Shown: positions 1-8,645 of the stretch, piece by piece
Layout: every line of letters begins with the position of its first letter
How positions within the stretch are numbered: position 1 is the first letter of the stretch
From: UBA5429 sp942493315
GTDB taxonomy: Bacteria > Bacteroidota > Bacteroidia > Bacteroidales > WCHB1-69
Assembly (NCBI GenBank): GCA_942493315.1
Contig: OW818690.1
Span: 620,001 to 684,000 of the forward strand
Length of the DNA stretch: 64,000 nt
Direction: 5' to 3'
Program-made: the position numbers and the translations under genes
The notes under the pieces: model-generated
Seen by the model: the letters and a program-made list of their open reading frames with translations, nothing else
What the model was told of the DNA's origin: nothing
Database searches by the model: none

Positions 1-19
1 TCACTAAACTCAAAAAACT

Positions 20-1045
20 ATGAATGAACTACCCCAATCCTCTAAGCAAACCATTGACCCTACTTCAGTTCAACCATCACCATCTGCTGAAGTTAACCCA
101 AAAAAAAAGAGTTTTGTTAATCCTTTGGCTTCGATATGTAAATATATCAGTGAGAAGCAAGTCAGGGTGTGTCCTAAATGTGGAAAATCACATTTTATTC
201 TAAACGGTAAGAAAAAAGGAGTTCAATATTTTCTTTGTAAGAGTTGTGGCAGAAGCTTTAATGAGTTCTCTGGGACAACGATCTCTTATATCAAAAAGAA
301 GGAAAAATTACAATCCTACTTCTTGTTGATGTTATCAGGAACAGGAATCAAAGATTGTTCTGATGCATTGGATATCTCTAACCAAACTTCATTTGATTGG
401 AGACATAAAATTATATCCTCTCTGGGTGAATATGTCCCGGATAAATATCGAGGAATAACGGAAATGATTGATATTTCAGAACCTTTCTCCCGAAAGGGTC
501 AAGGAGCCAAAGCTAAACAAATAGGACAAAAAGGAAAGATAACGAATCCTGCCTGTAATAGAAAAGCAGAAAGTATCCGAAATGGGGAATACAAACCTCT
601 TTCTTTAGTGGCTATTGGGGACAGAAATACCCATTTTGAGATCACGATTGTTCATCAGGGAGCATTACAAGAAGATGAGTTAAAGAAACATATTGGTAAA
701 AAACTAAACAAAGTAAAAAAACTATGTTTGAGTGATCATCCGATTCTTAAACAATTTGCAGGAAAGAGAAAGATCAGCTACTTTATTAGAAAAAAGGATC
801 AGAAAGTGAAAGGATGTAACCAATATTATGATACAAAAACGATTGAAAGCAGATACCTAAAATTATTTGCTTTTATGGATCGGTTTCATGGAGTATCCTC
901 CAGTTATCTGCAAAACTATCTGTATTGGTATATGATCTTTGAACAGATCAAATTCAGATTAGATCCCTCATCTGCTATGATTGAAAAATCGATCTCAATC
1001 AACGATGGAAAAGAAAACTACAAACATTGTAAAATGTTTGTATAA
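20..1045 (+). CDS. IS1595-family (ISXO2-like) transposase
   Basis: A 341-residue DDE-type transposase. The N-terminus carries a zinc ribbon with cysteine pairs C51/C54 and C73/C76 (CPKCG and CKSCG), as is typical of the IS1595 family. A catalytic-core aspartate is likely in MIDISEPF and a second in CLSDHPIL. The C-terminal stretch FHGVSSSYLQNYLYWY matches the family's H-x-GVS-x-YLxNYL signature. Only 19 bases precede the start, so the left terminal inverted repeat lies outside the window and the element ends cannot be fixed. A hairpin follows the stop at 1071-1100. The family call rests on motif reading; activity is unknown. Confidence 0.85.
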   Translation: MNELPQSSKQTIDPTSVQPSPSAEVNPKKKSFVNPLASICKYISEKQVRVCPKCGKSHFILNGKKKGVQYFLCKSCGRSFNEFSGTTISYIKKKEKLQSYFLLMLSGTGIKDCSDALDISNQTSFDWRHKIISSLGEYVPDKYRGITEMIDISEPFSRKGQGAKAKQIGQKGKITNPACNRKAESIRNGEYKPLSLVAIGDRNTHFEITIVHQGALQEDELKKHIGKKLNKVKKLCLSDHPILKQFAGKRKISYFIRKKDQKVKGCNQYYDTKTIESRYLKLFAFMDRFHGVSSSYLQNYLYWYMIFEQIKFRLDPSSAMIEKSISINDGKENYKHCKMFV

Positions 1046-1070
1046 CACAAAAACAACTTTATTATAAATG

Positions 1071-1100
1071 ATTTCACCATTTTTTTTAAAATGGTGAAAT
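1071..1100. terminator. Hairpin downstream of the IS1595 transposase
   Basis: A perfect 13-bp stem (1071-1083 with 1088-1100) around a four-T loop, starting 25 bases after the transposase stop. No T-run follows the stem on the plus strand, so it may be a terminator-like or mRNA-stabilising hairpin rather than a classic intrinsic terminator. Confidence 0.5.
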
Positions 1101-1349
1101 TGGTGTGTTAATTTATAATATTTGTCAAATCTGAAGAAGATTTGATCTAATTTTAGTGAGATAAATTTAAAATTTTTGTTAATTTTTGAATTACCAAATG
1201 GGTGATTGAATTTGAAATTTTGGTTTTCAATTGGCTAATCTATTAAAAGGTTGTTACTAATCGGATGCAAAATCACTAAATTTTATATCTTACAATTAAT
1301 GAACAATTTACACATATTTTCACCAATCATTAATAAGAATACCCGATTA

Positions 1350-1596
1350 CTGCTCCGCAGGACAATGAGCCCCACCTTTCCTCCGCATTAGGGTGAAGGC
1401 CAAGTACCCCGCATGCAGGTACACCTAGTGGTGCACGTGACCGGCAGAGCGACGGAGGAGCTCCTGCCGGGCCGATGCAACACTTGGTGTGGCTGCGAGG
1501 AGTACTGGCCGGAGACCGACCCTTTGGCTGGCGACGCGATCATTATTCCTATTTGTTCGGATTTGGGTTGAGCGCAGCCAAAGGGGAATGCCCTGA
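1350..1596 (+). repeat. GC-rich structured dispersed repeat, copy A (diverged)
   Basis: A GC-rich island in AT-rich DNA, related to the copies at 44833-45065 (minus) and 58897-59129 (plus). Shared blocks include GCATTAGGG, GGCCGGAGACCGACCCTTTG and AGCCAAAGGGGAATGCCCTG. Between the blocks the sequence differs, but a nested stem is kept. CCGGCAG pairs with CTGCCGG inside an outer stem ACACCTAGTG with CACTTGGTGT. The open reading frame that crosses it on the minus strand (1425-1649) looks accidental. Five 7-bp units of GACNNNN follow at 1602-1636. Outside this repeat, 1101-1749 holds only AT-rich sequence. Confidence 0.75.
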
Positions 1597-1601
1597 AAAA
1601 A

Positions 1602-1636
1602 GACTACAGACAACGGACCACGGACTGCAGACGAAT
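1602..1636 (+). repeat. Heptad tandem repeat (GACNNNN x5)
   Basis: Five in-phase 7-bp units beginning GAC directly after GC-rich repeat copy A. The same type of unit sits beside copies B and C. Confidence 0.7.
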
Positions 1637-1749
1637 GAAAAATGAGCACATGAGCATTCTGATTTTTTTAATATATTTGCATCGAACATCAAGTTTATTC
1701 TACATCAACTCTTTTTAGAAAATTTTGATTAATTGGATATAAATATTTT

Positions 1750-2349
1750 ATGAAAAAACCTCTTTTGATTTTACTTCTTTTAATAAGTTTGATCGCTAAA
1801 GGTCAGCTTTTTAACCCTAATCCTGTTGAGCAATTCCAAAAAAATAATTTTTCAATTACCCTATCCGTAATGCCCTCTTTTATCATTACTAATGCTAAAA
1901 TTGATTCAATGCCCAAACCAAAAGGGGGCCTTTATGCCATAAATATGAGCTATTTTGTTTATGAAAACTTATCAATCTCTTGCCTTTTGGCCTATCAAAA
2001 TACAAAATATTATATACTCTCTGAATTTTATAGTTCTGAAAACTCTTTTTTGATTCAACCTTATGCTTCCTATTTCCCATTTTTTACACGCAAAATCTCT
2101 TTTGATCTGGGTTATTTTTATGGATATAAGAAAGATTATTTTAAAATGTTTGGTGAAAGAATAGAATATAGTTCAGGAATCTCTTATGGTATGAGTTTCC
2201 AGCATATCTTTAGACAAAATTTGGGAGTATTTAACGATCATTTAGGGTTTCATGTTATTTATCATACATTTTTTGATTTAAGAAAACCAACTAATTCAGC
2301 ACCACCTTTTCTTTTAGATTTAAAAATTGGTTTAACTTATCATTTCTAA
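1750..2349 (+). CDS. Secreted outer-membrane beta-barrel-like protein
   Basis: 199 residues, not assigned to a named family. It starts with a clear signal peptide (MKKPLLILLLLISLIAKGQ). The mature part alternates aromatic and polar residues as transmembrane beta strands do, and it ends in His-Phe, the C-terminal aromatic typical of outer-membrane barrels. The next gene, 11 bases downstream, is a diverged paralogue with the same layout; compare YFVYENLSIS here with YFVFNNFSIS there. The two are probably co-transcribed and end at the hairpin near 2933-2969. Function unknown. Confidence 0.7.
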   Translation: MKKPLLILLLLISLIAKGQLFNPNPVEQFQKNNFSITLSVMPSFIITNAKIDSMPKPKGGLYAINMSYFVYENLSISCLLAYQNTKYYILSEFYSSENSFLIQPYASYFPFFTRKISFDLGYFYGYKKDYFKMFGERIEYSSGISYGMSFQHIFRQNLGVFNDHLGFHVIYHTFFDLRKPTNSAPPFLLDLKIGLTYHF

Positions 2350-2360
2350 GATTTATTTTT

Positions 2361-2927
2361 ATGAAAAAAAAATGTTTTGTTCTTTTCGTCCTATTGTTAC
2401 TCTCTATTCCATTTTTTGGATCGCCCTCAACTAAACCTGCTTATAAAAAAGGATCTTATACCCTTGGTGTTACCTTATTCCCCAAGTTTGATTATTATTC
2501 TTTAAATATGGGCAGTTATGGTTTTACTATTGCTCCCTCTTTTTCCTATTTTGTTTTTAATAATTTTTCCATCTCATTTTCACTTTATTATCAACAAATG
2601 TATGCAACTAACTCTATAGAAGATATAACGGTAAATATGATTAATTCATCTCTTTATGCAAGATACTATTTTTGGAAATCCAGGGTTTTTTTAGAAGGTT
2701 CTTATAATTTTGGATATTATAGGTGTTATGGGGACATTCATTATAAAGAATTAATTAACAATCCTGCATTCGGGATAGGAATAAATGGTCCAATTTTAAA
2801 TGATTTGGGTATTTTTTCTGGGAAAATTAGTTGGGAATACTCCATAAAATATCGCATACCTCTAGGAAATGAACCTATTAATGTATACAGTTCAATAAGT
2901 CGTTTTGCCATTATTTACCATTTTTAA
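2361..2927 (+). CDS. Secreted outer-membrane beta-barrel-like protein (paralogue of upstream gene)
   Basis: 188 residues with signal peptide MKKKCFVLFVLLLLSIPFFG, repeated aromatic beta-strand patterns and a C-terminal Tyr-His-Phe. It is clearly related to the product of 1750-2349, so the pair arose by tandem duplication. No family name can be supported from the sequence. A terminator hairpin follows immediately. Confidence 0.7.
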   Translation: MKKKCFVLFVLLLLSIPFFGSPSTKPAYKKGSYTLGVTLFPKFDYYSLNMGSYGFTIAPSFSYFVFNNFSISFSLYYQQMYATNSIEDITVNMINSSLYARYYFWKSRVFLEGSYNFGYYRCYGDIHYKELINNPAFGIGINGPILNDLGIFSGKISWEYSIKYRIPLGNEPINVYSSISRFAIIYHF

Positions 2928-2932
2928 ATACA

Positions 2933-2972
2933 AAAATGGCAAACCTACATATTGCAAATTTGCCATTTTCTA
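2933..2972. terminator. Bidirectional terminator between the barrel genes and serA
   Basis: An 11-bp stem (AAAATGGCAAA at 2933-2943 with its complement at 2959-2969) and A- and T-rich flanks on both sides. It lies between converging genes and can serve both. Confidence 0.7.
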
Positions 2973-2980
2973 TTTAATTT

Positions 2981-3008
2981 CCAGTCTCCTGTCACCAGTC
3001 TCCTGTCC
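2981..3008 (+). repeat. Heptad tandem repeat (CCAGTCT CCTGTCA x2)
   Basis: Four 7-bp units, an alternating 14-bp pair repeated twice, filling the gap before the end of serA. Confidence 0.65.
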
Positions 3009-3012
3009 TTGT

Positions 3013-3930
3013 TTAGTTTACTTTAAAAGTAGTATCTCCCGTTTGGAAGAATTTGATGATCTGGTTAGCAGATGCTAAACCGGCGTTGATGTTGGCTTCT
3101 GCAGTTTCTGCTCCCATTTTCTTTGGAGATGCAAATACACGATTGCCAAATTTTTCGTTCAACTCAGCTTGATTGTCTGCAGCGATATCTGTAATGTATT
3201 TCAAATCAGTACGTTCTTCAAGAACTTTAACAATTTCTTCTTCATGGATCACCTCTTTACGAGCCGTGTTTACCAAACATCCCCCTTTAGGCATTTTTGA
3301 TAAAAGATCGTATCCAATCGATTTTTTAGTTTCGTTGTTAGCTGGTATATGTAAAGAAATATATTGACAAGTAGTATATAATTCTTCTACAGATGAGCAC
3401 ACTTTAACGCCATCTGATACCATTTTTTCTACAGATACAAAACGGTCAAAAGCATACACTTCCATTCCAAACCCTTTGGCAATTTTAGCTACTAATCTGC
3501 CTACATTGCCATAAGCGTGAATCCCTAGCTTTTTACCTAATAGCTCACCTCCTGTTCCTGGTGTGAACTGATTACGGGCCATGAATACCATCATTCCAAG
3601 AGCTAACTCAGCAACTGCATTGGAATTTTGTCCGGGAGTGTTCATAGCTACGATGTTCTTTGCAGTACAAGCGGCTAAATCTAAATTGTCATATCCAGCA
3701 CCTGCACGTACAACAATTTTAAGATTTTGAGCGGCATCAACCACTTCTTTAGTGACTTTATCTGATCTAACGATCAATGCATCTGCGTCTTTAACAGCTA
3801 CATAAAAATCGTTAACATCGGTGTATTTTTCTAAAAGGGCAAGCTCGTGACCGGCACCTTCCACAATATTTCTAATTCCGTCCACCGCTGCTTTAGCAAA
3901 TGGTTTATCGGTTGCTACTAATACTTTCAT
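3013..3930 (-). CDS. serA: D-3-phosphoglycerate dehydrogenase
   Basis: 305 residues, a short D-2-hydroxyacid dehydrogenase without ACT or regulatory domains. It oxidises 3-phosphoglycerate to 3-phosphohydroxypyruvate, the first step of serine synthesis. The NAD-binding loop is GIHAYGNVG (136-144), with Ala replacing the first glycine of the usual GxGxxG. The active-site arginine is R224 in NTARKEV. Where most family members have the catalytic histidine in a PHxG motif, this protein reads SPKKMGAET (268-276), so a lysine stands in its place. I recall this form from Bacteroidales and Entamoeba enzymes. It is 4 bases downstream of serC and certainly in one operon with it. Confidence 0.92.
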   Translation of the reverse strand: MKVLVATDKPFAKAAVDGIRNIVEGAGHELALLEKYTDVNDFYVAVKDADALIVRSDKVTKEVVDAAQNLKIVVRAGAGYDNLDLAACTAKNIVAMNTPGQNSNAVAELALGMMVFMARNQFTPGTGGELLGKKLGIHAYGNVGRLVAKIAKGFGMEVYAFDRFVSVEKMVSDGVKVCSSVEELYTTCQYISLHIPANNETKKSIGYDLLSKMPKGGCLVNTARKEVIHEEEIVKVLEERTDLKYITDIAADNQAELNEKFGNRVFASPKKMGAETAEANINAGLASANQIIKFFQTGDTTFKVN

Positions 3931-3934
3931 GATC

Positions 3935-5008
3935 TTAAGCGTTTAATTTTTCAAATTCTTGCATACAAGCTACTAAAGCTTCAACACTTTCTTTTGGACA
4001 AGCATTGTAAGTTGAAGCACGGAAACCACCAACGGAACGGTGCCCTTTGATACCTACCATGCCACGTTCTTTAGCAAAAGCCATAAATGCATCCTCTTTG
4101 TCTTTGTATTGTTCGCTCATTACAAAGCAGATGTTCATTAATGATCGATCCTCTTTTTCAGCTGTTCCTACAAACATAGGGTTGCGATCGATTTCGTTAT
4201 AAAGAATGTTTGCTTTCTCAACATTCATTTTATTCATCGCTTCTAAACCACCTAAGTTTTTCAACCATTTTAAAGTTTGAGTCATTACGTAGATTGAGAA
4301 TACAGGAGGTGTGTTGAACATAGAACCTTCAGGAATATGAGTTCTGTAATCTAACATGGTTGGTAAATAACGAGATACTTTACCTAAAATATCTTCTCTG
4401 ATGATCGCAAAAGTAACTCCTGCAGGTCCTACATTTTTTTGTGCTCCACCATAAATCATACCATATTTGGTAATATCAACAGGACGACTCATGATATCAG
4501 ATGACATGTCTGCTACTAATGTAACAGGAGAATCCATATCGTATTTGATCTCAGTTCCGTAAATGGTGTTGTTGGTTGTGATGTGGAAATAATCAGCATC
4601 AGAAGGGATTTCATATCCTTTAGGAATGTAATTATAAATTTTATCTGCAGAAGAAGCAACACATACTGCATTTCCTAATCCTTTAGCTTCTTTTAATGCT
4701 TTTTTAGCCCAAACTCCTGTTTCTAAGTAAGCAGCTTTGGTTTCTAATAAGTTCATTGGAACCATACAGAATTGTAAACTTGCTCCACCACCTAAGAATA
4801 ACACTTTGTAATTGTCAGGGATATTTAATAACTCTCTCCATAAATCTTCACACTCTTTCATCACTGCTTCCCATTCTTTAGAACGGTGAGAAACTTCAAT
4901 AACTGACATTCCAGTTCCGACAAAGTCTTTCAGAGCTTCAATCGAATTGTTGATCGCTTCCTTAGGAAGGATACAAGGGCCGGCATTAAAATTATGTACT
5001 TTTTTCAT
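3935..5008 (-). CDS. serC: Phosphoserine aminotransferase
   Basis: 357 residues, the usual length for this PLP enzyme, which transaminates 3-phosphohydroxypyruvate to phosphoserine with glutamate. The N-terminus MKKVHNFNAGPCILP and the stretch GGGASLQF are family hallmarks. The PLP lysine lies in YGGAQKNVGPAG, and the C-terminal GHRSVGGFRASTYNA is also characteristic. It is the first gene of the serC-serA operon, giving two consecutive steps of serine synthesis. Confidence 0.96.
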   Translation of the reverse strand: MKKVHNFNAGPCILPKEAINNSIEALKDFVGTGMSVIEVSHRSKEWEAVMKECEDLWRELLNIPDNYKVLFLGGGASLQFCMVPMNLLETKAAYLETGVWAKKALKEAKGLGNAVCVASSADKIYNYIPKGYEIPSDADYFHITTNNTIYGTEIKYDMDSPVTLVADMSSDIMSRPVDITKYGMIYGGAQKNVGPAGVTFAIIREDILGKVSRYLPTMLDYRTHIPEGSMFNTPPVFSIYVMTQTLKWLKNLGGLEAMNKMNVEKANILYNEIDRNPMFVGTAEKEDRSLMNICFVMSEQYKDKEDAFMAFAKERGMVGIKGHRSVGGFRASTYNACPKESVEALVACMQEFEKLNA

Positions 5009-5049
5009 GATATTTGATTTTTTTAATAGGTTGATTATTATTAAGGTTT

Positions 5050-6774
5050 TTATTTGATATTTTCAATCCAATTTTGAATCTCCTGAAGTTGAACTGCAGG
5101 AACATCCATTTTGAGTTTTTTTCTCATCCCGCCTAAATCATTGAGTAGTTTGTTAGGATTAGCTTCTTTAAGCAATTCTAAAGTATTGATATTGAGTTTA
5201 GTAAGAGCAGCTACCCATGCTTGAGGAACTCCAATATTGATAAAATCTTGTTCTGAGCTCACTTCTTTTTTCTTTTCAGGTCTCATTTGAGGGAAGAACA
5301 AAACATCCTGAATAGATGGAGAGTTAGTCATGATCATCGATAAACGGTCAATTCCGATTCCTAACCCTGCTGTTGGTGGCATTCCAAACTCTAAAGCTCT
5401 TAAAAAATCTTCATCCAAAACCATAGATTCTTCATCACCTCTTTTTCCTAATTCCAGCTGATCTTCAAAACGTTTTCTTTGGTCGATAGGATCATTCAAC
5501 TCTGAATAAGCATTACAGATCTCTTTTCCATTACAAACGGCTTCAAATCTTTCAGTTAAGCCCGGTTTAGAGCGGTGTTTTTTAGTTAATGGAGAGGTTT
5601 CGATAGGGTAATCGTGGATGAAGGTCGGTTGAATCAATTTAGCTTCACAGGTTTCTCCGAAGATCTCATCGATTAACTTAGCACGGCCCATAGAGGCATC
5701 CACTTCAACACCACATTTTTTAGCAAATTCAGCCATCTCCTCTTCATTCATTCCGGAGATATCTGTGCCTGTAAAATGTTCAATAGCGCCATACATGGTA
5801 AACCGTTTCCATGGTCTTTTGAAGTCAATGATGTTCTCACCCACTTGCACTTGAGTGGTTCCATGAAGTTTTAAAGCCACTGCTTCCACCATCTCTTCAA
5901 CGGTATTCATCATCCATTCGTAGTCTTTGTAAGCTACGTATAGTTCCATTTGAGTGAACTCAGGATTATGGAATCTGGACATCCCTTCGTTTCTGAAGTC
6001 TTTGGAAAACTCATACACGCCGTCAAAGCCACCCACGATCAATCTTTTGAGATACAATTCGTTAGCAATACGAAGGTATAGGGTCATGTCCAATTTGTTA
6101 TGATGTGTTTTAAACGGACGAGCCGCAGCACCACCATACAAAGGTTGAAGGATTGGGGTTTCCACTTCGAGATACCCTTTTTCATTTAAGAAATTACGCA
6201 TGGTGTTTACCAATTGCGTTCTTTTGATGAAAGTATCTTTTACTTGAGGATTTACAATTAAATCCACATATCTTTGACGGTATCTTTGTTCAGGATCCTG
6301 GAAGGCATCGTACACTTCACCATCTTTTTCCTTAACGATAGGAAGTGGACGAAGAGATTTACACAAAATGGTAAACTCTTTGATATGAATACTGATCTCA
6401 CCGGTTTGCGTATAAAAAACAAACCCTTTTACTCCGATGATATCACCAATGTCTAATTTTTTAAAAACGCTGTTGTATAGGGTTTTATCTTCATTGGGAC
6501 ACAACTCATCCCGTTTGGCGTAAATTTGAATTTTACCGTGCGCATCTTGCAATTCATAGAAAGAAACAGCTCCCATAATTCTTTGGTGCATGATTCTTCC
6601 GGCAAAACTAACATTTTGATACAAAGATTGATCTTTAGGAAAGTTCTCATTGATCTCTTTGGAAGTAACATTCACTTCATACAATTCTGCAGGGTACGAG
6701 TTGATACCCAGTCTGTTAAACTCTTCTAACTTTTGTCTTCTGATAATTTCTTGTTCGGTTAATTCAATCGCCAT
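5050..6774 (-). CDS. lysS: Lysyl-tRNA synthetase, class II
   Basis: 574 residues from the chosen start. It charges tRNA-Lys. An N-terminal OB-fold anticodon-binding domain (FAGRIMHQRIMG) is followed by the class II catalytic core, with motif 2 in FRNEGMSRFHNPEF and motif 3 in GLGIGIDRL. After the core comes an extension of about 70 residues (from EVSSEQDF), which I associate with Bacteroidota LysS. A longer reading frame starts at 6798, but the -7 box TAATTTTG lies at 6796-6803. The second methionine (MAIELTEQ, at 6774) is therefore the likely start, with a leader of only about 20 bases. Confidence 0.95.
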   Translation of the reverse strand: MAIELTEQEIIRRQKLEEFNRLGINSYPAELYEVNVTSKEINENFPKDQSLYQNVSFAGRIMHQRIMGAVSFYELQDAHGKIQIYAKRDELCPNEDKTLYNSVFKKLDIGDIIGVKGFVFYTQTGEISIHIKEFTILCKSLRPLPIVKEKDGEVYDAFQDPEQRYRQRYVDLIVNPQVKDTFIKRTQLVNTMRNFLNEKGYLEVETPILQPLYGGAAARPFKTHHNKLDMTLYLRIANELYLKRLIVGGFDGVYEFSKDFRNEGMSRFHNPEFTQMELYVAYKDYEWMMNTVEEMVEAVALKLHGTTQVQVGENIIDFKRPWKRFTMYGAIEHFTGTDISGMNEEEMAEFAKKCGVEVDASMGRAKLIDEIFGETCEAKLIQPTFIHDYPIETSPLTKKHRSKPGLTERFEAVCNGKEICNAYSELNDPIDQRKRFEDQLELGKRGDEESMVLDEDFLRALEFGMPPTAGLGIGIDRLSMIMTNSPSIQDVLFFPQMRPEKKKEVSSEQDFINIGVPQAWVAALTKLNINTLELLKEANPNKLLNDLGGMRKKLKMDVPAVQLQEIQNWIENIK

Positions 6775-6795
6775 AATATAATATTTAATAAGGGG

Positions 6796-6803
6796 CAAAA
6801 TTA
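6796..6803 (-). promoter_or_regulatory. -7 box of the lysS promoter
   Basis: TAATTTTG on the minus strand, a good match to TAnnTTTG. It overlaps the upstream in-frame ATG at 6798, which argues for translation from 6774. Confidence 0.6.
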
Positions 6804-7375
6804 GGGAATTTTTCCGACATAGACTTTTGATTTAACAATTTTTAGGGACAAGTTGTTCCCATTGGTTTTTTACTTATACCTTTTCCCAATATAGAACACA
6901 GATGAAACTGATTAAAAAGATTACTACAGATTTAATTTGTTATTTAAGATTTTTTTTTTGAAATGATCACAGTGTTACATAATGGTAGCACAATGTTACA
7001 TAGTGTTATTTCAGTTAGAATTTTAAAATATTAAACACTGTGAAACTCTTTTATTCACTGTGTTCCTCTGTGTTTGTTTTTAAAATTGTGCCGCGAATGC
7101 GGGAATTGTAGAATGAATAATTTACCCACCTATAATTAGCTTATTTGCTTATTATCAAATTAGCTTATTATTAATCTGTGTTTATCTGTTCAATCTGTGT
7201 CATCTGTGTGCTACTAGGGCGTAGGATAAGGTCGAAAAGTTATGGATTGAAAAATGAATAAAAAACTAAAACCTTAAACCTAAGACCTAAAACCCCAAAA
7301 AATTCATTATTTTTGTGTTAACTATTTCAATTAAAATACGTAAAAGGAATTTCGATACACCAAAAACAAAATAGT
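6804..7375. repeat. Intergenic region with octad, nonamer-like and heptad repeats
   Basis: No gene is visible. From about 6968 to 7075 the words CACAGTGTT and CACTGTG recur, as they do at 10290-10450. At 7136-7175 there are five in-phase 8-bp units (TTAGCTTA, TTTGCTTA and variants). At 7173-7210 ATCTG recurs every 9-10 bp, and at 7266-7300 there are five 7-bp units of CTNANAC type. The promoter of the Rieske gene is not obvious; a weak candidate lies near 7310. Confidence 0.6.
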
Positions 7376-8338
7376 ATGATTAACAATCAATGGTATGTAA
7401 TCCTTGATTCTAAGGAATTAAAAAGTAAAAAACCTTTAAAAATTAAAAGATTTAGTGAAACACTGGTTCTTTGGAGAAATAATGATGGTTCCGTTTCTTG
7501 TATTCACGATCAATGCTGCCACCGCGGTGCTTCTTTATCGTGTGGAAAAATCGTTGATGGAAAAGTGGAGTGCCCTTTTCATGGTTTTCTCTACGATAAA
7601 TCAGGAAAGGTAACCACTATTCCTGCAAATGGCAAAAATTCACCTGTCCCCGATTCTATGAAGGTTACACATTACAAAACTTATGAAAATTATGGCTTTA
7701 TCTGGGTTTGGTATGGAGATGAAGATAAAATAACTCCTGAACCTTTCTTTTTTAAAGAATTAAAAGATTTCTCCTATTCCGGTTTTAAAGATCATTGGGG
7801 TGTACACTATTCCAGATCCATTGAAAATCAATTAGATGTAGTTCATTTGCCTTTTGTTCATAAAACAACCATTGGTAAAGGAGGAAAAACTTTAGTCAAT
7901 GGTCCGGTTGTGGAAAGGGAAGGGGAAATGATCACATTTTATGTGAATAATATTGTGGATGACGGACATACAAAACCCCTTAAACCGGATGAAATTAAAG
8001 ATTATAAAGATTTCTTCTATTTAAAATTCCATTATCCCAATATCTGGCAAAATTTTATTGCAGATAAAGTGCGTGCTTTTGCCGCTTTTGTCCCGGTTGA
8101 TGAAGAAAATTCTGTTGTTTATATTCGATTTTATCAAAAATTTATTAAAATTCCTGTTTTAAAGCAAATCGTTAATTATTTTGGTAAAGTATCCAGTATT
8201 ATTATCTTACGACAAGATAAAAGGATTGTGATCACCCAGTTCCCTAAAAAAAGTTCATTAAAAATGGATGAAAAACTGATTATTGGGGATAAACCCATTA
8301 TCGAATATAGAAAACATCGGGAAGAACTTATGGAATAA
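7376..8338 (+). CDS. Rieske non-heme iron oxygenase, alpha-subunit type
   Basis: 320 residues. The Rieske [2Fe-2S] ligands are C47/H49 and C66/H69 (CCHRG and CPFHG). The mononuclear iron site follows as D154-x2-H157-x4-H162 in NQLDVVHLPFVH. The order matches ring-hydroxylating and demethylating oxygenases of the vanillate O-demethylase or pheophorbide a oxygenase type, which take electrons from a reductase and insert oxygen into a substrate. The substrate cannot be told from the sequence and no reductase gene is adjacent. The 3' end runs into a broken transporter remnant, so this locus has been rearranged. Confidence 0.88.
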   Translation: MINNQWYVILDSKELKSKKPLKIKRFSETLVLWRNNDGSVSCIHDQCCHRGASLSCGKIVDGKVECPFHGFLYDKSGKVTTIPANGKNSPVPDSMKVTHYKTYENYGFIWVWYGDEDKITPEPFFFKELKDFSYSGFKDHWGVHYSRSIENQLDVVHLPFVHKTTIGKGGKTLVNGPVVEREGEMITFYVNNIVDDGHTKPLKPDEIKDYKDFFYLKFHYPNIWQNFIADKVRAFAAFVPVDEENSVVYIRFYQKFIKIPVLKQIVNYFGKVSSIIILRQDKRIVITQFPKKSSLKMDEKLIIGDKPIIEYRKHREELME

Positions 8339-8339
8339 A

Positions 8340-8537
8340 ATAACATTTAGAAAAATTGATCGATCTACCAGCCAGGGTTTGTTAACCATTTTTACCAGTA
8401 TTGGTCAAATTGCAGGCTCCGCATTGATTGGAATTTTGCTCACATCCGGTTCTAATGGATTTCATTTGAATTTTATTGGAATAGCAATCATTACATTTGG
8501 AATGATTCTTCTTTCTTTAAAATTGAAAAAAAGATAA
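8340..8537 (+). pseudogene. C-terminal remnant of an MFS-type transporter
   Basis: The frame here encodes DRSTSQGLLTIFTSIGQIAG followed by a hydrophobic segment, a loop and a second hydrophobic segment ending in basic residues. This resembles the last two transmembrane helices of DHA2/EmrB-type major facilitator transporters, where a Q-G-L/I...G-Q-x-x-G pattern is common. The frame's only ATG (8283) lies inside the Rieske gene in another frame and the rest of the transporter is absent. A deletion that joined the Rieske gene to a transporter tail is the likely history. Confidence 0.55.
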
Positions 8538-8645
8538 GTCTATTTTTAATTTACTTTTTTAACCTTTACTATAATAAAAGTCTAATATTTGTAGTTATTA
8601 CATTATTAGACTTTATTTTTTCACTTTTACAAACCAAAAAAAGTT

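Noticed and set aside
1..1161. IS1595 ends formed by TCACTAAA at 1-8 and TTTAGTGA at 1152-1159
   Set aside because: Only eight bases match and the left part is cut by the window edge, so chance cannot be excluded.
1425..1649. A 74-codon minus-strand frame in the GC-rich repeat
   Set aside because: The frame is not kept in copies B and C, whereas base pairing is, so the element is better read as structure than as protein.
6274..6729. Plus-strand open frames opposite lysS, and similar frames opposite nrdJ, priA and gapA
   Set aside because: They are antisense shadows of clearly conserved genes without their own promoter or protein features.
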